Positions 30,497-37,190 of a DNA stretch of 42,494 bases are shown here, piece by piece. The notes beneath the pieces were generated by a model. The model made no database searches. It had not been told where the DNA came from and worked only from the letters and a program-made list of their open reading frames with translations. Made by a program: the position numbers and the translations under genes. Each line of letters opens with the position of its first letter. The first letter of the stretch is position 1. The DNA is from a virus. The stretch covers positions 1-42,494 of the IMG/VR virus record IMGVR_UViG_3300029624_000217. One strand, written 5' to 3'.

Positions 30497-30760
30497 CTAC
30501 AGTAGCCCGATTGCAGATTTATAGAGATCAAGAAGCTCCTCTTCCTCACGGCGTTTTTCGGCCTCCATCTTTTCCAAGGCGACGATTTTGCGAACAATCT
30601 TCGCATCAAAGCCACGCCCCTTTGCCTCGGCGTAGATTTCCTTCTTGTCCTCATTGAGGGCCGCCTGCTCCTCTTCAATACGATGAATGCGGTCAACAAA
30701 TGATCGAAGCACCTGCCCGGCAACGCCGCCGACTTCTTGTGTTTCTTGATTGTCTGTCAT
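30497..30760 (-). CDS. DUF2312/GapR-like nucleoid-associated protein
   Basis: The start is ATG 30760 (MTDNQETQEVGGVAGQVLRS) with AGGAGAG upstream; the longer frame is not supported. The 87-residue protein contains GQVLRSFVDRIHRIEEEQAA, LNEDKKEIYAEAKGRGFDAK, IVRKIVALEKMEAEKRREEE, LLDLYKSAIG, which is a full DUF2312/GapR sequence. GapR binds over-twisted AT-rich DNA ahead of replication forks in Caulobacter and relatives. The phage copy probably assists replication or remodels the host chromosome. It also indicates an alphaproteobacterial host. Confidence 0.92.
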   Translation of the reverse strand: MTDNQETQEVGGVAGQVLRSFVDRIHRIEEEQAALNEDKKEIYAEAKGRGFDAKIVRKIVALEKMEAEKRREEEELLDLYKSAIGLL

Positions 30761-30882
30761 GGTTCTCTCTCCTTTTTTAGGTTGCACAAAGCCGCCGCCG
30801 CCAAGTGATGGTGACGCTGGTCTTTGATGTCGATGTAAAAGCAAAAACGATCTGTTGCTTTTGGTCGCCTCGGGCAGGTCAT
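30757..30882 (-). CDS. Possible 41-residue protein upstream of the GapR-like gene
   Basis: A frame from ATG 30882 to a TGA overlapping the GapR-like start (ATGA) encodes MTCPRRPKATDRFCFYIDIK followed by DQRHHHLAAAALCNLKKERE. Composition looks protein-like and the coupling overlap is suggestive. The upstream ribosome-binding site is weak, and the region is also rich in inverted repeats, so it may be an RNA leader instead. Confidence 0.4.
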   Translation of the reverse strand: MTCPRRPKATDRFCFYIDIKDQRHHHLAAAALCNLKKEREP

Positions 30883-30931
30883 CCAGAGTGGAGTCTCGCG
30901 TACCCGTGACGGTAAGTTGCCCGCTTTTTAT

Positions 30932-31039
30932 TCAGCCGCAGCGGGTCGCAGCCTTTCCCTTTTCTGGACATTTATTGACCGTCTTGAAAGGGTAAGTCAT
31001 CCAGTCATCTGTTGAGGCTGGCAGGAATTTCACCTGCAT
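30932..31039 (-). CDS. Possible 35-residue protein in the early leader
   Basis: A frame from ATG 31039 reads MQVKFLPASTDDWMTYPFKT followed by VNKCPEKGKAATRCG. GGGAGAG lies close to the ATG, with short spacing. The start codon overlaps a GCAGG/CCTGC hairpin with a 7-nt loop. It may be a small early peptide, but a structured RNA is equally possible. Confidence 0.3.
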   Translation of the reverse strand: MQVKFLPASTDDWMTYPFKTVNKCPEKGKAATRCG

Positions 31040-31459
31040 CTCTCCCGGAGCTATCAGCGCACAGGCTGTTCGGTTCGTCTAAAGTGCGCCGACTTAAGGT
31101 TAAGCCTTAATCTCAGCCTCACAAAAACAACCCAAAAGGACGCTTATGTGAAGCGCCGGGATTTAACCCTCCCGGCTAGGGGCTTACTCAGTTACTACCA
31201 ATATCTATCAGCGTTCCACTTCCGCGCTGCCGGGTGCCGGTCCTATTTTTTATGGTTCCTCTCCACCTCTAATGTCACACCACTTTGACCAGCACTCCCG
31301 GCAGGTGTCGCCGTTTATTCAGTTTCCACTTGACTCCCATAAGGGCCTGTGGATAAAGTCTCCCCAATTAAGGAAACTCAAGGAAAAGCTCACGGGTTGC
31401 AGCCCTTAAGCGTTTCGTTGAATTTCTTGGAAACCGTTGAAGCCTTTTGCTCCCGTTTC
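31040..31459 (-). other. Structured, gene-poor early leader between cro and the GapR-like gene
   Basis: No convincing gene is visible here on either strand. The segment has adjacent hairpins (CGCTT/AAGCG at 31141-31155 and GCCGGGA/TCCCGGC at 31155-31176, loop 8), GC-rich dyads around 31220-31240, several tiny frames without good starts, and one perfect DnaA box. It would be transcribed as a long leader from the cro promoter, so an RNA element controlling antitermination or translation is possible. Confidence 0.4.
31348..31356 (-). other. Perfect DnaA box
   Basis: TTATCCACA on the minus strand is an exact match to the DnaA-box consensus. It is the only one I saw in this gene-poor segment. A single nine-base match in 42 kb is compatible with chance. 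Confidence 0.35.
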
Positions 31460-31651
31460 CTAAATAAAAACCGTAATTCGGTTATTAGACATTTCTTGAA
31501 GCTTATTCCTGTTTGCCTCATGGGGTACGCATTCAAGATTTATCCATCGATTGACACTGTCGGATCGGGTGAGGCCGCAATACTCCTTAACGTATTTCAC
31601 GTCGCGGTCCTCTAAATCCATCCATTGCTTTAGTGTCAAACCCTCTGTCAT
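31460..31651 (-). CDS. Cro-like repressor
   Basis: The start is ATG 31651 (MTEGLTLKQWMDLEDRDVKY); the longer frame would run through the operator. The 63-residue protein has a Cro/YdaS-like layout: an opening LTLKQWMD helix, YVKEYCGLTRSDSVNRWINL as the turn and recognition helix, VPHEANRNKLQEMSNNRITV at the end. It is the first gene of the leftward early operon and faces the CI-like gene across three operator copies. The predicted transcription start lies at the ATG, so its mRNA may be leaderless. Confidence 0.75.
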   Translation of the reverse strand: MTEGLTLKQWMDLEDRDVKYVKEYCGLTRSDSVNRWINLECVPHEANRNKLQEMSNNRITVFI

Positions 31652-31657
31652 GGAAAA

Positions 31658-31687
31658 ACTATACGCATTTAATGCGAAAAACGTCAA
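31658..31687 (-). promoter_or_regulatory. Leftward early promoter (cro) with operator 1 in its spacer
   Basis: On the minus strand TTGACG (31687-31682) and TATAGT (31663-31658) are 18 bp apart. The perfect dyad CGCATTTAATGCG (31664-31676) fills most of the spacer, so repressor binding would exclude polymerase. Confidence 0.75.
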
Positions 31688-31732
31688 GCGTTATTTCGCA
31701 TTTTATGAGGTTTTAGATTCGCAAATAATGTG
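31664..31732. promoter_or_regulatory. Three repressor operators between cro and cI-like genes
   Basis: Related 13-mers CGCATTTAATGCG (31664-31676), CGCATTTTATGAG (31697-31709) and CGCAAATAATGTG (31720-31732) lie 33 and 23 bp apart. The first overlaps the cro promoter; the third lies just in front of the repressor start and overlaps a weak rightward -10 (TAATGT). This matches an OR1-OR3 arrangement. Confidence 0.75.
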
Positions 31733-31744
31733 TAAGGAAAAACC

Positions 31745-32131
31745 ATGGCCAATAATGTACGAAAATTAAGACTAGCCAAGGGCTGGAATCTTGAGGCGTT
31801 CGCCGAAAAGGTAAACCATGTCCTTGATGGCAACCCACATCTAAGAAAAATCACAAAAAAGAACCCTTATGGTGTTGTCGACTATCAAACCCTCCAAAGA
31901 CTAGAAACCGGAGAAATCAGCCTTAACGACCGATGGGTCAATATACTGAAAATCGTCTTTGAGTGCAGTGCCTCCGACCTTTCCTCCACCTATGAAGGCG
32001 AAGACACCAACCTCCTAAAAAAAGATATGCAGCTATTCATCAAAGAAATAGAGGCGGGCGATCAGGTTTTAAAAGGGATGTTTGATAACATGAAAACCTA
32101 TCTTCAGAGCCGTAAGGGAGGGAAAAAATGA
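31745..32131 (+). CDS. CI-like prophage repressor (XRE HTH, no peptidase domain)
   Basis: The 128-residue protein starts MANNVRKLRLAKGWNLEAFA, a typical XRE HTH first half (helix then -LEAFA--V-), followed by a longer loop, DYQTLQRLETGEISLNDRWV as recognition part and a C-terminal helical domain (LLKKDMQLFIKEIEAGDQVL). No LexA-type Ser-Lys peptidase domain is present, so it is unlikely to be cleaved by RecA. It faces cro across three operators and is coupled (ATGA) to a membrane-protein gene. It is the best candidate for the main repressor. Confidence 0.78.
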   Translation: MANNVRKLRLAKGWNLEAFAEKVNHVLDGNPHLRKITKKNPYGVVDYQTLQRLETGEISLNDRWVNILKIVFECSASDLSSTYEGEDTNLLKKDMQLFIKEIEAGDQVLKGMFDNMKTYLQSRKGGKK

Positions 32132-33015
32132 CAGAATTTGTAGCCACAATTATAGCAATTATCATAATCATCACTCCGTTTGTAGCGCTGTATTTTTTGG
32201 TCAAAAAGGCTATGGCGTATTTAAAACAAAGGCGCGAGGGGGGCAACCGTACAGCTCAAGTTAAAAAACAGCTCATAGAAATGAGCCCCGAACTTTCGAA
32301 AAAGAAGGAAGAACGTAAGCAAGCTATAAAAGGCACAGTTAGTTTGGCATTCCTTATTGTACTGTTTTTTCTCTCCTATAACGCCCTCTCCAATCAAAGC
32401 TCAGAACAATCTAAAACACAGTCAAGCGCTGGCGAAACACAGCAGGAAAAAACAAAGCTGTCAGAGCAAGAACTGGAAAAGGCCGTATCGAAAGCTGTTT
32501 GGGAAATGACGCCAGATCAATTCCCCCGTGTATATGAGCAATGGGGTGCAGATTGGGTTGATAAGCTCAATGCCATGCAGTACGAAGCTGCCCGCAAGGT
32601 GGCTCAGGCGCCCTCCTGCGATTCCATCTCCATTATCGGCCTATCCGAATCCCGAAGCGTCCCGAAACAATCCGCCGTCTTCTTTGCCGACTGTGCCAAT
32701 GGTGAGCGCTTCTATGTCAGCGACGAAGACCTGCAAAACAACCAGGCAATTCAGTCTAAGCAGGAGCAAATGTCTGACCTGACTGACAGCAAGGCCATAG
32801 AACAATGCGAAAATGCTATAATGACTCAGCTTACACACCCTTCATCATTTAGCCATACATGGCTCGGCCAAGATGTTTACAGACCCGCCACGGGCAATGT
32901 CGTTGCGACGATTGATTTTGAGGCAAAGAATGCACTGGGTTTGGATATACCAATGTCGGCAAGATGCGTGTTTGACGACATTGGTATGAGCCCACCTGTT
33001 ATCACCAATAGATAG
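32128..33015 (+). CDS. Two-segment membrane protein co-expressed with the repressor
   Basis: The 295-residue protein has an N-terminal membrane segment (FVATIIAIIIIITPFVALYF) and a second at about residues 70-90 (VSLAFLIVLFFLSYNALSNQ). A Ser/Gln-rich hydrophilic linker and a C-terminal domain with three or four Cys follow (APSCDSISIIGL, FFADCANGERFYV, EQCENAIMTQLTHPSSFSHT, VVATIDFEAKNALGLDIPMS with ARCVFD). The last pattern occurs in several proteobacterial proteins of unknown role. As a lysogeny gene translated with the repressor, it may act in superinfection exclusion. That is inference. Confidence 0.65.
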   Translation: MTEFVATIIAIIIIITPFVALYFLVKKAMAYLKQRREGGNRTAQVKKQLIEMSPELSKKKEERKQAIKGTVSLAFLIVLFFLSYNALSNQSSEQSKTQSSAGETQQEKTKLSEQELEKAVSKAVWEMTPDQFPRVYEQWGADWVDKLNAMQYEAARKVAQAPSCDSISIIGLSESRSVPKQSAVFFADCANGERFYVSDEDLQNNQAIQSKQEQMSDLTDSKAIEQCENAIMTQLTHPSSFSHTWLGQDVYRPATGNVVATIDFEAKNALGLDIPMSARCVFDDIGMSPPVITNR

Positions 33016-33141
33016 CTATCCGCTTAAACCGCAGGCTTTTTCTATGATTTCGTCCAGCTTCTTAACGGTTCCGGCGATACTGTCTCTGGTGGCCTTGATC
33101 AGCTCGATTGACATTTCCAGATCTGAGTTTTTTTGTTCCAT
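33016..33141 (-). CDS. 41-residue helical protein
   Basis: A short minus-strand gene from ATG 33141 (MEQKNSDLEMSIELIKATRD, SIAGTVKKLDEIIEKACGLS) is preceded by GGGGGA at about 7 nt. It is amphipathic and helical with heptad spacing, suggesting a small coiled coil. It ends just after the convergent stop of the membrane-protein gene. The protein-like composition and ribosome-binding site make it credible. Function unknown. Confidence 0.5.
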   Translation of the reverse strand: MEQKNSDLEMSIELIKATRDSIAGTVKKLDEIIEKACGLSG

Positions 33142-33268
33142 ATGATCCCCCAATTGGATTTATTTACACTCTTTATTCAACTAGCGCATCATTATGTTTT
33201 AATTTTGTACGCTTTTTGTTGATTTTTGGCACCTTATGAAAAGCTCGCAAATAAAGTCAAGAAAATTT

Positions 33269-33296
33269 TTGCTTTTTTGGCATAAAAAGTTATACT
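33269..33296 (+). promoter_or_regulatory. Promoter for the XRE-EgtD-like operon
   Basis: TTGCTT (33269-33274), 16-bp spacer and TATACT (33291-33296) in an AT-rich stretch precede the XRE gene by about 55 bp. A separate promoter fits an independently expressed lysogenic (moron) unit. The segment 33142-33350 otherwise holds no gene that I can see. Confidence 0.55.
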
Positions 33297-33350
33297 ATCA
33301 ACCTAACTATAGGATGAAAAGCACAACCCCACCCCCCTAAACCACACCTT

Positions 33351-34010
33351 ATGATCTTATCCATCGACCAAATTAAAGCCGCAAAGGCCATGCTGGACTG
33401 GAGCAATGTAGAGCTTGGTAAGCAGGCCGGTGTTAGTACTGCCACCGTTAACAATATCCTTAATCAGAAAAGCCCCGGCAACCAAGGAACGCTACGCAAA
33501 ATCCGTAGTGCCTTCGAAAACAACGGCATTGAATTTCAGGGGATGGACAGCGTAAAGCGCAACCATAGCTCAGCTCTGCAGCAGCTAAGCGGCTATGAAG
33601 GCTTTCGCACTCTTCATTTCCAGATTCTGAATTTTCTTGAAAAAGGCGGCGAGAACGTTTACATATTTAACGTCGACGAGCCGCAGTGGGATCGCTGGGC
33701 AACCCCGCACCGCGAGGAATATTTTGAACGTATCGGGCAAATCGATCACCCGTTTGAATTCAAAATCCTCATCGCGGAATCGGACACCAATCTGATCGCC
33801 AGCAGCTATGCCGACTACAAATGGATGCCAAAAGAAGCGTTCGGAACAAGCCCGTTTTGTGTGTTCGGGGATAAGATAGCCATGCTCTCGCTGGAGGGCG
33901 CCTGTAATATAGTCATCGCCGAAAACGAACAAATGGCGGACTCTATGCGCAGGCTGTTTACATTTATATGGAGCTTATCAAGAACGCCCGATGCACACAC
34001 AGACCCGTAA
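33351..34010 (+). CDS. XRE-family regulator with C-terminal sensor-like domain
   Basis: The 219-residue protein has an HTH in residues 1-65 (DQIKAAKAMLDWSNVELGKQ, AGVSTATVNNILNQ, TLRKIRSAFENNGIEF), a pattern common in proteobacterial XRE regulators. Residues 80-219 form a second domain (LHFQILNFLEKGGENVYIFN, YEWMP-like DYKWMPKEAFGTSPFCVFGD, KIAMLSLEGACNIVIAENEQ). It resembles the PLD-like C-terminal domain of TrmB-type regulators, with the phrase P-x-x-x-FGDKIA. It overlaps the methyltransferase gene by 20 bp and probably controls it in response to a ligand. Not the phage repressor by position. Confidence 0.75.
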   Translation: MILSIDQIKAAKAMLDWSNVELGKQAGVSTATVNNILNQKSPGNQGTLRKIRSAFENNGIEFQGMDSVKRNHSSALQQLSGYEGFRTLHFQILNFLEKGGENVYIFNVDEPQWDRWATPHREEYFERIGQIDHPFEFKILIAESDTNLIASSYADYKWMPKEAFGTSPFCVFGDKIAMLSLEGACNIVIAENEQMADSMRRLFTFIWSLSRTPDAHTDP

Positions 34011-34977
34011 AAATTTTAAGGCCGATATTCTGGCGTTATTTCGTGGTGAACGCGGCGGCCACGTCGAAAAATACCTGTACACCCACACACCCTACGAACA
34101 GGACGGGATGTCGGGGGCTGGGCTGATCAATAGCTTCAACCGCTCCTCACCGTTCTACTATATAGGCCCCGATACGGAACGTATGATCCCCGATGTCGCA
34201 AGCGCCATAGCGCCCCTCACTGAGGATTTTGAACAAGTGGCGGATTTCGGCTGCGGCGGCGAAGCCTCTATCCTGACCAAAACCCTGCCCCTGATCGCGG
34301 GGTGTCCGAACGCAAAACTTTATACCGCCATCGATTTTAGCCGTGGAAATCTGGCCGCCGCGCGCACGACCCTGCAAAGCCGCAGGCCGGATCTGGAGGT
34401 AAAAACCATCAAGGCCGATTTCTTTCAAGACACACTCAATATACCGCGCGATGCCCTGCTCGCCCTGCTTTTGGGCTCGACCATCACCAATCTGGAAATG
34501 CGCGAAACAGACCCATTGCCCAAAGAGCAGGCCGTAAAGGCCCTGCGCCACATCAAAGACCAGCTCCCGCCCGGGAGTCTCCTGCTCGCCGACTACGACA
34601 GCAATCAGGACCCCGATTCGCTCCTGCGCGGCTACGACAATCTATACAGCAATCGTTTTGTTTCGAATCTCGCCTACCTGATCGACCGGGAGTTAGGGCC
34701 AAAGGGGAATTTCCATCCGGCGCTTTGGGCGACTCATCGTGTTTGGAACAGCCGAGAAGGCGTGATGCACCACTGTATATCTGCTCTCGAAGATCAGGAC
34801 TTTTCTATTGATGAAGAACGATTTCAGCCCCGCGCCGGCACCCGCTTTGTCGCTATCAACTCTGTTAAATTCAAGGAAGAAACCTTTGCTTCCATCACCA
34901 GATGCGCCAGTTACGACAGCCTGCCCCCGATCCACAGCGATGCGGGGCGCATCGTATTCCAGCCTTTGCTTACTTGA
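33991..34977 (+). CDS. EgtD-like (histidine-specific family) SAM methyltransferase
   Basis: The 328-residue protein has a Rossmann methylase core: EQVADFGCGGEASILTKTLP with motif I at 83-90, KLYTAIDFSRGNLAAARTTL with Asp115, KTIKADFFQD with Asp143, and ALLLGSTITNLEMRETDP. The phrase LGSTITNLE is a hallmark of the EgtD family (LGSTIGN-). PFYYIGPDTERMI stands where EgtD has its YY-substrate-binding region. Size equals EgtD (about 320). Known members trimethylate histidine for ergothioneine; no other ergothioneine genes are here, so the substrate is open. It is cotranscribed with an XRE regulator within the immunity region. Confidence 0.75.
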   Translation: MHTQTRKNFKADILALFRGERGGHVEKYLYTHTPYEQDGMSGAGLINSFNRSSPFYYIGPDTERMIPDVASAIAPLTEDFEQVADFGCGGEASILTKTLPLIAGCPNAKLYTAIDFSRGNLAAARTTLQSRRPDLEVKTIKADFFQDTLNIPRDALLALLLGSTITNLEMRETDPLPKEQAVKALRHIKDQLPPGSLLLADYDSNQDPDSLLRGYDNLYSNRFVSNLAYLIDRELGPKGNFHPALWATHRVWNSREGVMHHCISALEDQDFSIDEERFQPRAGTRFVAINSVKFKEETFASITRCASYDSLPPIHSDAGRIVFQPLLT

Positions 34978-35266
34978 GCTTCCCACCATCGAATAGATGC
35001 CATTGCGGCTGCCGTCATTGCGTGTGTTGCAATTATGCAACATGTCGTTTTAATTTCAGCTTCAGTGTTATTTACCGGGGGGCGGGAATCGGTTAAGAAT
35101 ACCGATAACAAGAACCTTAAAGTTGCATACATGATTATATTTTGCTGAGCTCTGTGCTACAATTTATTTGACCGCAAGATGATTTATGGTTATTACTGCG
35201 TCCTTCAACAAGATATTTCGTACCCGGTTAAGAGGGATTTAACTGTTTTATACGAAAATAGAGGCT
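34978..35266. other. Intergenic region with dyads and a candidate promoter
   Basis: No gene is supported here. Visible are a dyad GTTGCA-ATTA-TGCAAC (35026-35041), a hairpin ATCGGT/ACCGAT with a 7-nt loop (about 35088-35106) and an extended -10 (TGCTACAAT, ending 35163) that could serve the downstream two-gene unit with a leader of about 95 nt. A longer minus-strand frame across the EgtD-like 3' end looks like a shadow. Confidence 0.4.
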
Positions 35267-35500
35267 ATGAGAAAAATGACTATTGCACAAGAAAAACTCC
35301 TTGATCGCCTTACCAGCACCAAGAGAGGAAATATTGAGGATGTAAAATTTGCACCAGGTCTGGCAAAGTTTGTTTCTCCAGACGAATTTTGCCGTGAGGC
35401 CGATGCTGCTTTGAAACAACTCGAAGCTGGCCAAGCTCGACCTATAGAAAATATTGACGGCAACTTCATACCGAGAACGGTTGAAGATTTGGTGGCATAA
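35267..35500 (+). CDS. Small partner protein of the ImmA/IrrE-like gene
   Basis: This 77-residue protein (MRKMTIAQEKLLDRLTSTKR, FAPGLAKFVSPDEFCREADA, ALKQLEAGQARPIENIDGNF) is mostly helical and ends in IPRTVEDLVA. A second ATG at 35276 could be the true start, since GAGG lies only 2 nt from the first. It is 27 bp from the next gene. Its size and pairing recall antitoxin or regulator partners of ImmA/IrrE-like proteins, but no fold is recognised. Confidence 0.5.
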   Translation: MRKMTIAQEKLLDRLTSTKRGNIEDVKFAPGLAKFVSPDEFCREADAALKQLEAGQARPIENIDGNFIPRTVEDLVA

Positions 35501-35527
35501 GAGCAAAACACAAAACATTCCTCCGTT

Positions 35528-36151
35528 ATGGCCTTTTTAACAGACTTAATTAACATGACTGAGGGAACTGAGAAATTCCCCGTGCGCGTGAACGATATCA
35601 GGGCCTTCTTTATAGATAATGGAGTGCAGGAAGAGATTAATCTTCTTGAAGTGGATATGGACAAGGATGTCTGCGCCGCTATTTTTGAGCGCCGTACTGA
35701 TGTTGCTCCCCCCTACTCTACCAGCCCCCGGGTGGCGAACATCTTAATCTCAAATCAATTAAATGAGTGCTGGAGAAGGCTCATAGCTTGCAAAGAGTTA
35801 ATTCACTTAACAGACACTGATGGCCACCGCGCCAAAACAAGGCAACAGATAAAAACTCTCATTGATGACGTTTTGGGATTACCCAACAATCAAAGAGATC
35901 CGCAAGATATGTGCAAAGAAGCCCAAGCCGATTGGATGGCCTTTAATAGCGCCCTTTTTCTTCTCGCGCCTGTGATTGCTATAGATAAAATGCGTGATTC
36001 TTATTATGCAGGCAAAATTGACCAGATGGATATAGCGTTATTTTTCAAAATACCGGAAGTTTTTGTGCCGTTAATCATGTCTGAGGAATATGCTGAATTT
36101 TATACAAAAGCAAAATTTGAGCTTGTCTCTTCGAGTTGCGCGGCCTCTTGA
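35528..36151 (+). CDS. Degenerate ImmA/IrrE-like protein
   Basis: This 207-residue protein resembles ImmA/IrrE metallopeptidases in layout. A helix carries ECWRRLIACKELIHLTDTDG, where the usual HExxH is KELIH (first His lost, Glu and second His kept). Later come DWMAFNSALFLLAPVIAIDK and DIALFFKIPEVFVPLIMSEE, like the W-A---LL-P--- and IA--F-VP---V motifs. If correct, it is probably not a zinc protease but may still bind a repressor. It is followed by a terminator. The start has a poor ribosome-binding site, so an internal ATG is possible. Confidence 0.55.
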   Translation: MAFLTDLINMTEGTEKFPVRVNDIRAFFIDNGVQEEINLLEVDMDKDVCAAIFERRTDVAPPYSTSPRVANILISNQLNECWRRLIACKELIHLTDTDGHRAKTRQQIKTLIDDVLGLPNNQRDPQDMCKEAQADWMAFNSALFLLAPVIAIDKMRDSYYAGKIDQMDIALFFKIPEVFVPLIMSEEYAEFYTKAKFELVSSSCAAS

Positions 36152-36183
36152 TATCTAAAAGCCCCCACCCCCCTTAAGCACAC

Positions 36184-36206
36184 AGCCCCGAATATGGGGC
36201 TTTTTT
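36184..36206 (+). terminator. Rho-independent terminator closing the immunity region
   Basis: AGCCCC (36184-36189), a 6-nt loop, GGGGCT (36196-36201) and TTTTT form a compact intrinsic terminator. It stands between the ImmA/IrrE-like gene and the rightward early promoter and insulates the two. Confidence 0.85.
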
Positions 36207-36225
36207 ATTGCCTCAAAAATAAATA

Positions 36226-36276
36226 CGCATTTTTTGCGAAATATTTGTTGACCTGTTTCGCATTTTTTGCGAATAT
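36226..36276 (+). promoter_or_regulatory. Rightward early promoter with two repressor operators
   Basis: Two identical perfect dyads CGCATTTTTTGCG (36226-36238 and 36259-36271) lie 33 bp apart. TTGACC (36248-36253), a 17-bp spacer and GAATAT (36271-36276) form the promoter, and the second operator fills its spacer. The motif and the 33-bp spacing repeat the cro-repressor region, so the same repressor should hold both early operons. Confidence 0.75.
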
Positions 36277-36301
36277 CAAATCAACACAAGGGGAAACCAA
36301 C

Positions 36302-36538
36302 ATGAAACAAGAACTTAAAGACCTTCAATCACTGCTTAGCGAAATCAAGGCGTATCAGGAAAAGCATAAACAGACGCTTGCTGAGTACGATTTAAACGGA
36401 AGCCTAGAGGATTTCAAATCCGATACTGAATACACAATCGAGAATATTCAGGAGCAGCTTGCATGGGATCACCCTCAGATGAGCGAGTTTGACATGCACA
36501 ACACACTTAATCACGCACAGCAGGGGACGACACGATGA
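36302..36538 (+). CDS. First gene of the rightward early operon, hypothetical
   Basis: The start is ATG 36302 (MKQELKDLQSLLSEIKAYQE) with AAGGGG upstream; the longer frame would run through promoter and operators. The 78-residue protein is strongly helical and acidic (YQEKHKQTLAEYDLNGSLED, FKSDTEYTIENIQEQLAWDH), with a likely coiled coil. It is coupled (ATGA) to the next gene. Position at the head of the early operon suggests an immediate-early role, perhaps host takeover or anti-defence. Function unknown. Confidence 0.6.
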   Translation: MKQELKDLQSLLSEIKAYQEKHKQTLAEYDLNGSLEDFKSDTEYTIENIQEQLAWDHPQMSEFDMHNTLNHAQQGTTR

Positions 36539-36990
36539 CACAAGATAAGCACACACCGGGGCCTTGGGAATTTCGCAACTCAAGCCATAGTATAGCCCAC
36601 CCGCGAGACGAGAAAGATAGAAAAGATATGTATGACTGGTGTGCCGGGGTGGAGGCTTATGCGCCTTATAACTGTGACTATGATGTGGAAACAGATATGC
36701 AAGATGTCGCTTGCGGTTATGGCAAAACCAGCGATGAGGCGCAAGCTAACTCCCGCCTCATCGCCGCAGCTCGCAATGCAGTAGGCGACGATATGAGCAT
36801 CGAAAACCTTGAGAGTTTTGAGTTTGGCGGGCTGTCTCGCTTGTTGCAGCAACGAAACCAAGAGCGCGATGAGTTACTTGAGACTTTGGAGTATACGCGC
36901 CACAGGCTGGCAGCGTGTGATCTCCCGAAGGAAAATGAGCTCATGCAAAAAATCATCGCAGCAATCGCAAAAGCACGGGGGCAATCATGA
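36535..36990 (+). CDS. Phage protein with HTPGPW domain
   Basis: The 151-residue protein starts with MTQDKHTPGPWEFRNSSHSI and has a middle TSDEAQANSRLIAAARNA, the pattern (HTPGPW ... A-ANA-LIAAAP) of a common phage family of unknown function. The acidic C-terminal half (RDELLETLEYTRHRLAACDL) is a helix typical of the family. It is coupled to the genes on both sides. The molecular role is not known in any member I can recall. Confidence 0.7.
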   Translation: MTQDKHTPGPWEFRNSSHSIAHPRDEKDRKDMYDWCAGVEAYAPYNCDYDVETDMQDVACGYGKTSDEAQANSRLIAAARNAVGDDMSIENLESFEFGGLSRLLQQRNQERDELLETLEYTRHRLAACDLPKENELMQKIIAAIAKARGQS

Positions 36991-37190
36991 CACACAAGGA
37001 ATTAGACGGGCTCGCCCTGCAAATCCTTCGCAACGCAGCCGACAACCTGAATAAGCGCGGATACAACGTCGATGAGATATTTGACCGGGCTTTGGAAATC
37101 GAGCGGGAAATCAGCGGTGTTGTGAGCATACCAAAGCTCGAACCTCTGGATATTCAAATCAAGCAACTTTCCCCAATAAGGGAGGCATAG
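36987..37190 (+). CDS. Small hypothetical early protein
   Basis: The 67-residue product (MTHKELDGLALQILRNAADN, LNKRGYNVDEIFDRALEIER) is helical with no recognised motif; the C-terminus (KLEPLDIQIKQLSPIREA) appears extended. It overlaps the previous stop as ATGA and abuts the next start. Composition and codon use look like its neighbours. Function unknown. Confidence 0.55.
   Translation: MTHKELDGLALQILRNAADNLNKRGYNVDEIFDRALEIEREISGVVSIPKLEPLDIQIKQLSPIREA

Noticed and set aside
31141-31200. tRNA-like segment in the early leader (stem with GGGTTAAATCCC and nearby ACCA)
   Set aside because: No acceptor, D or anticodon stem can be formed around it; only two simple hairpins are supported.
33246-33258. 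CGCAAATAAAGTC, similar to the third repressor operator (11 of 13 bases), in front of the XRE-EgtD-like operon
   Set aside because: It is not palindromic and lacks the second half-site (ATGTG is AAGTC). The AT-rich region makes such a match likely by chance, so it was not listed as a sixth operator.
34911-35132. 73-codon minus-strand frame across the end of the EgtD-like gene
   Set aside because: It overlaps the methyltransferase 3' end, has no ribosome-binding site and no protein-like pattern; probably a shadow frame.
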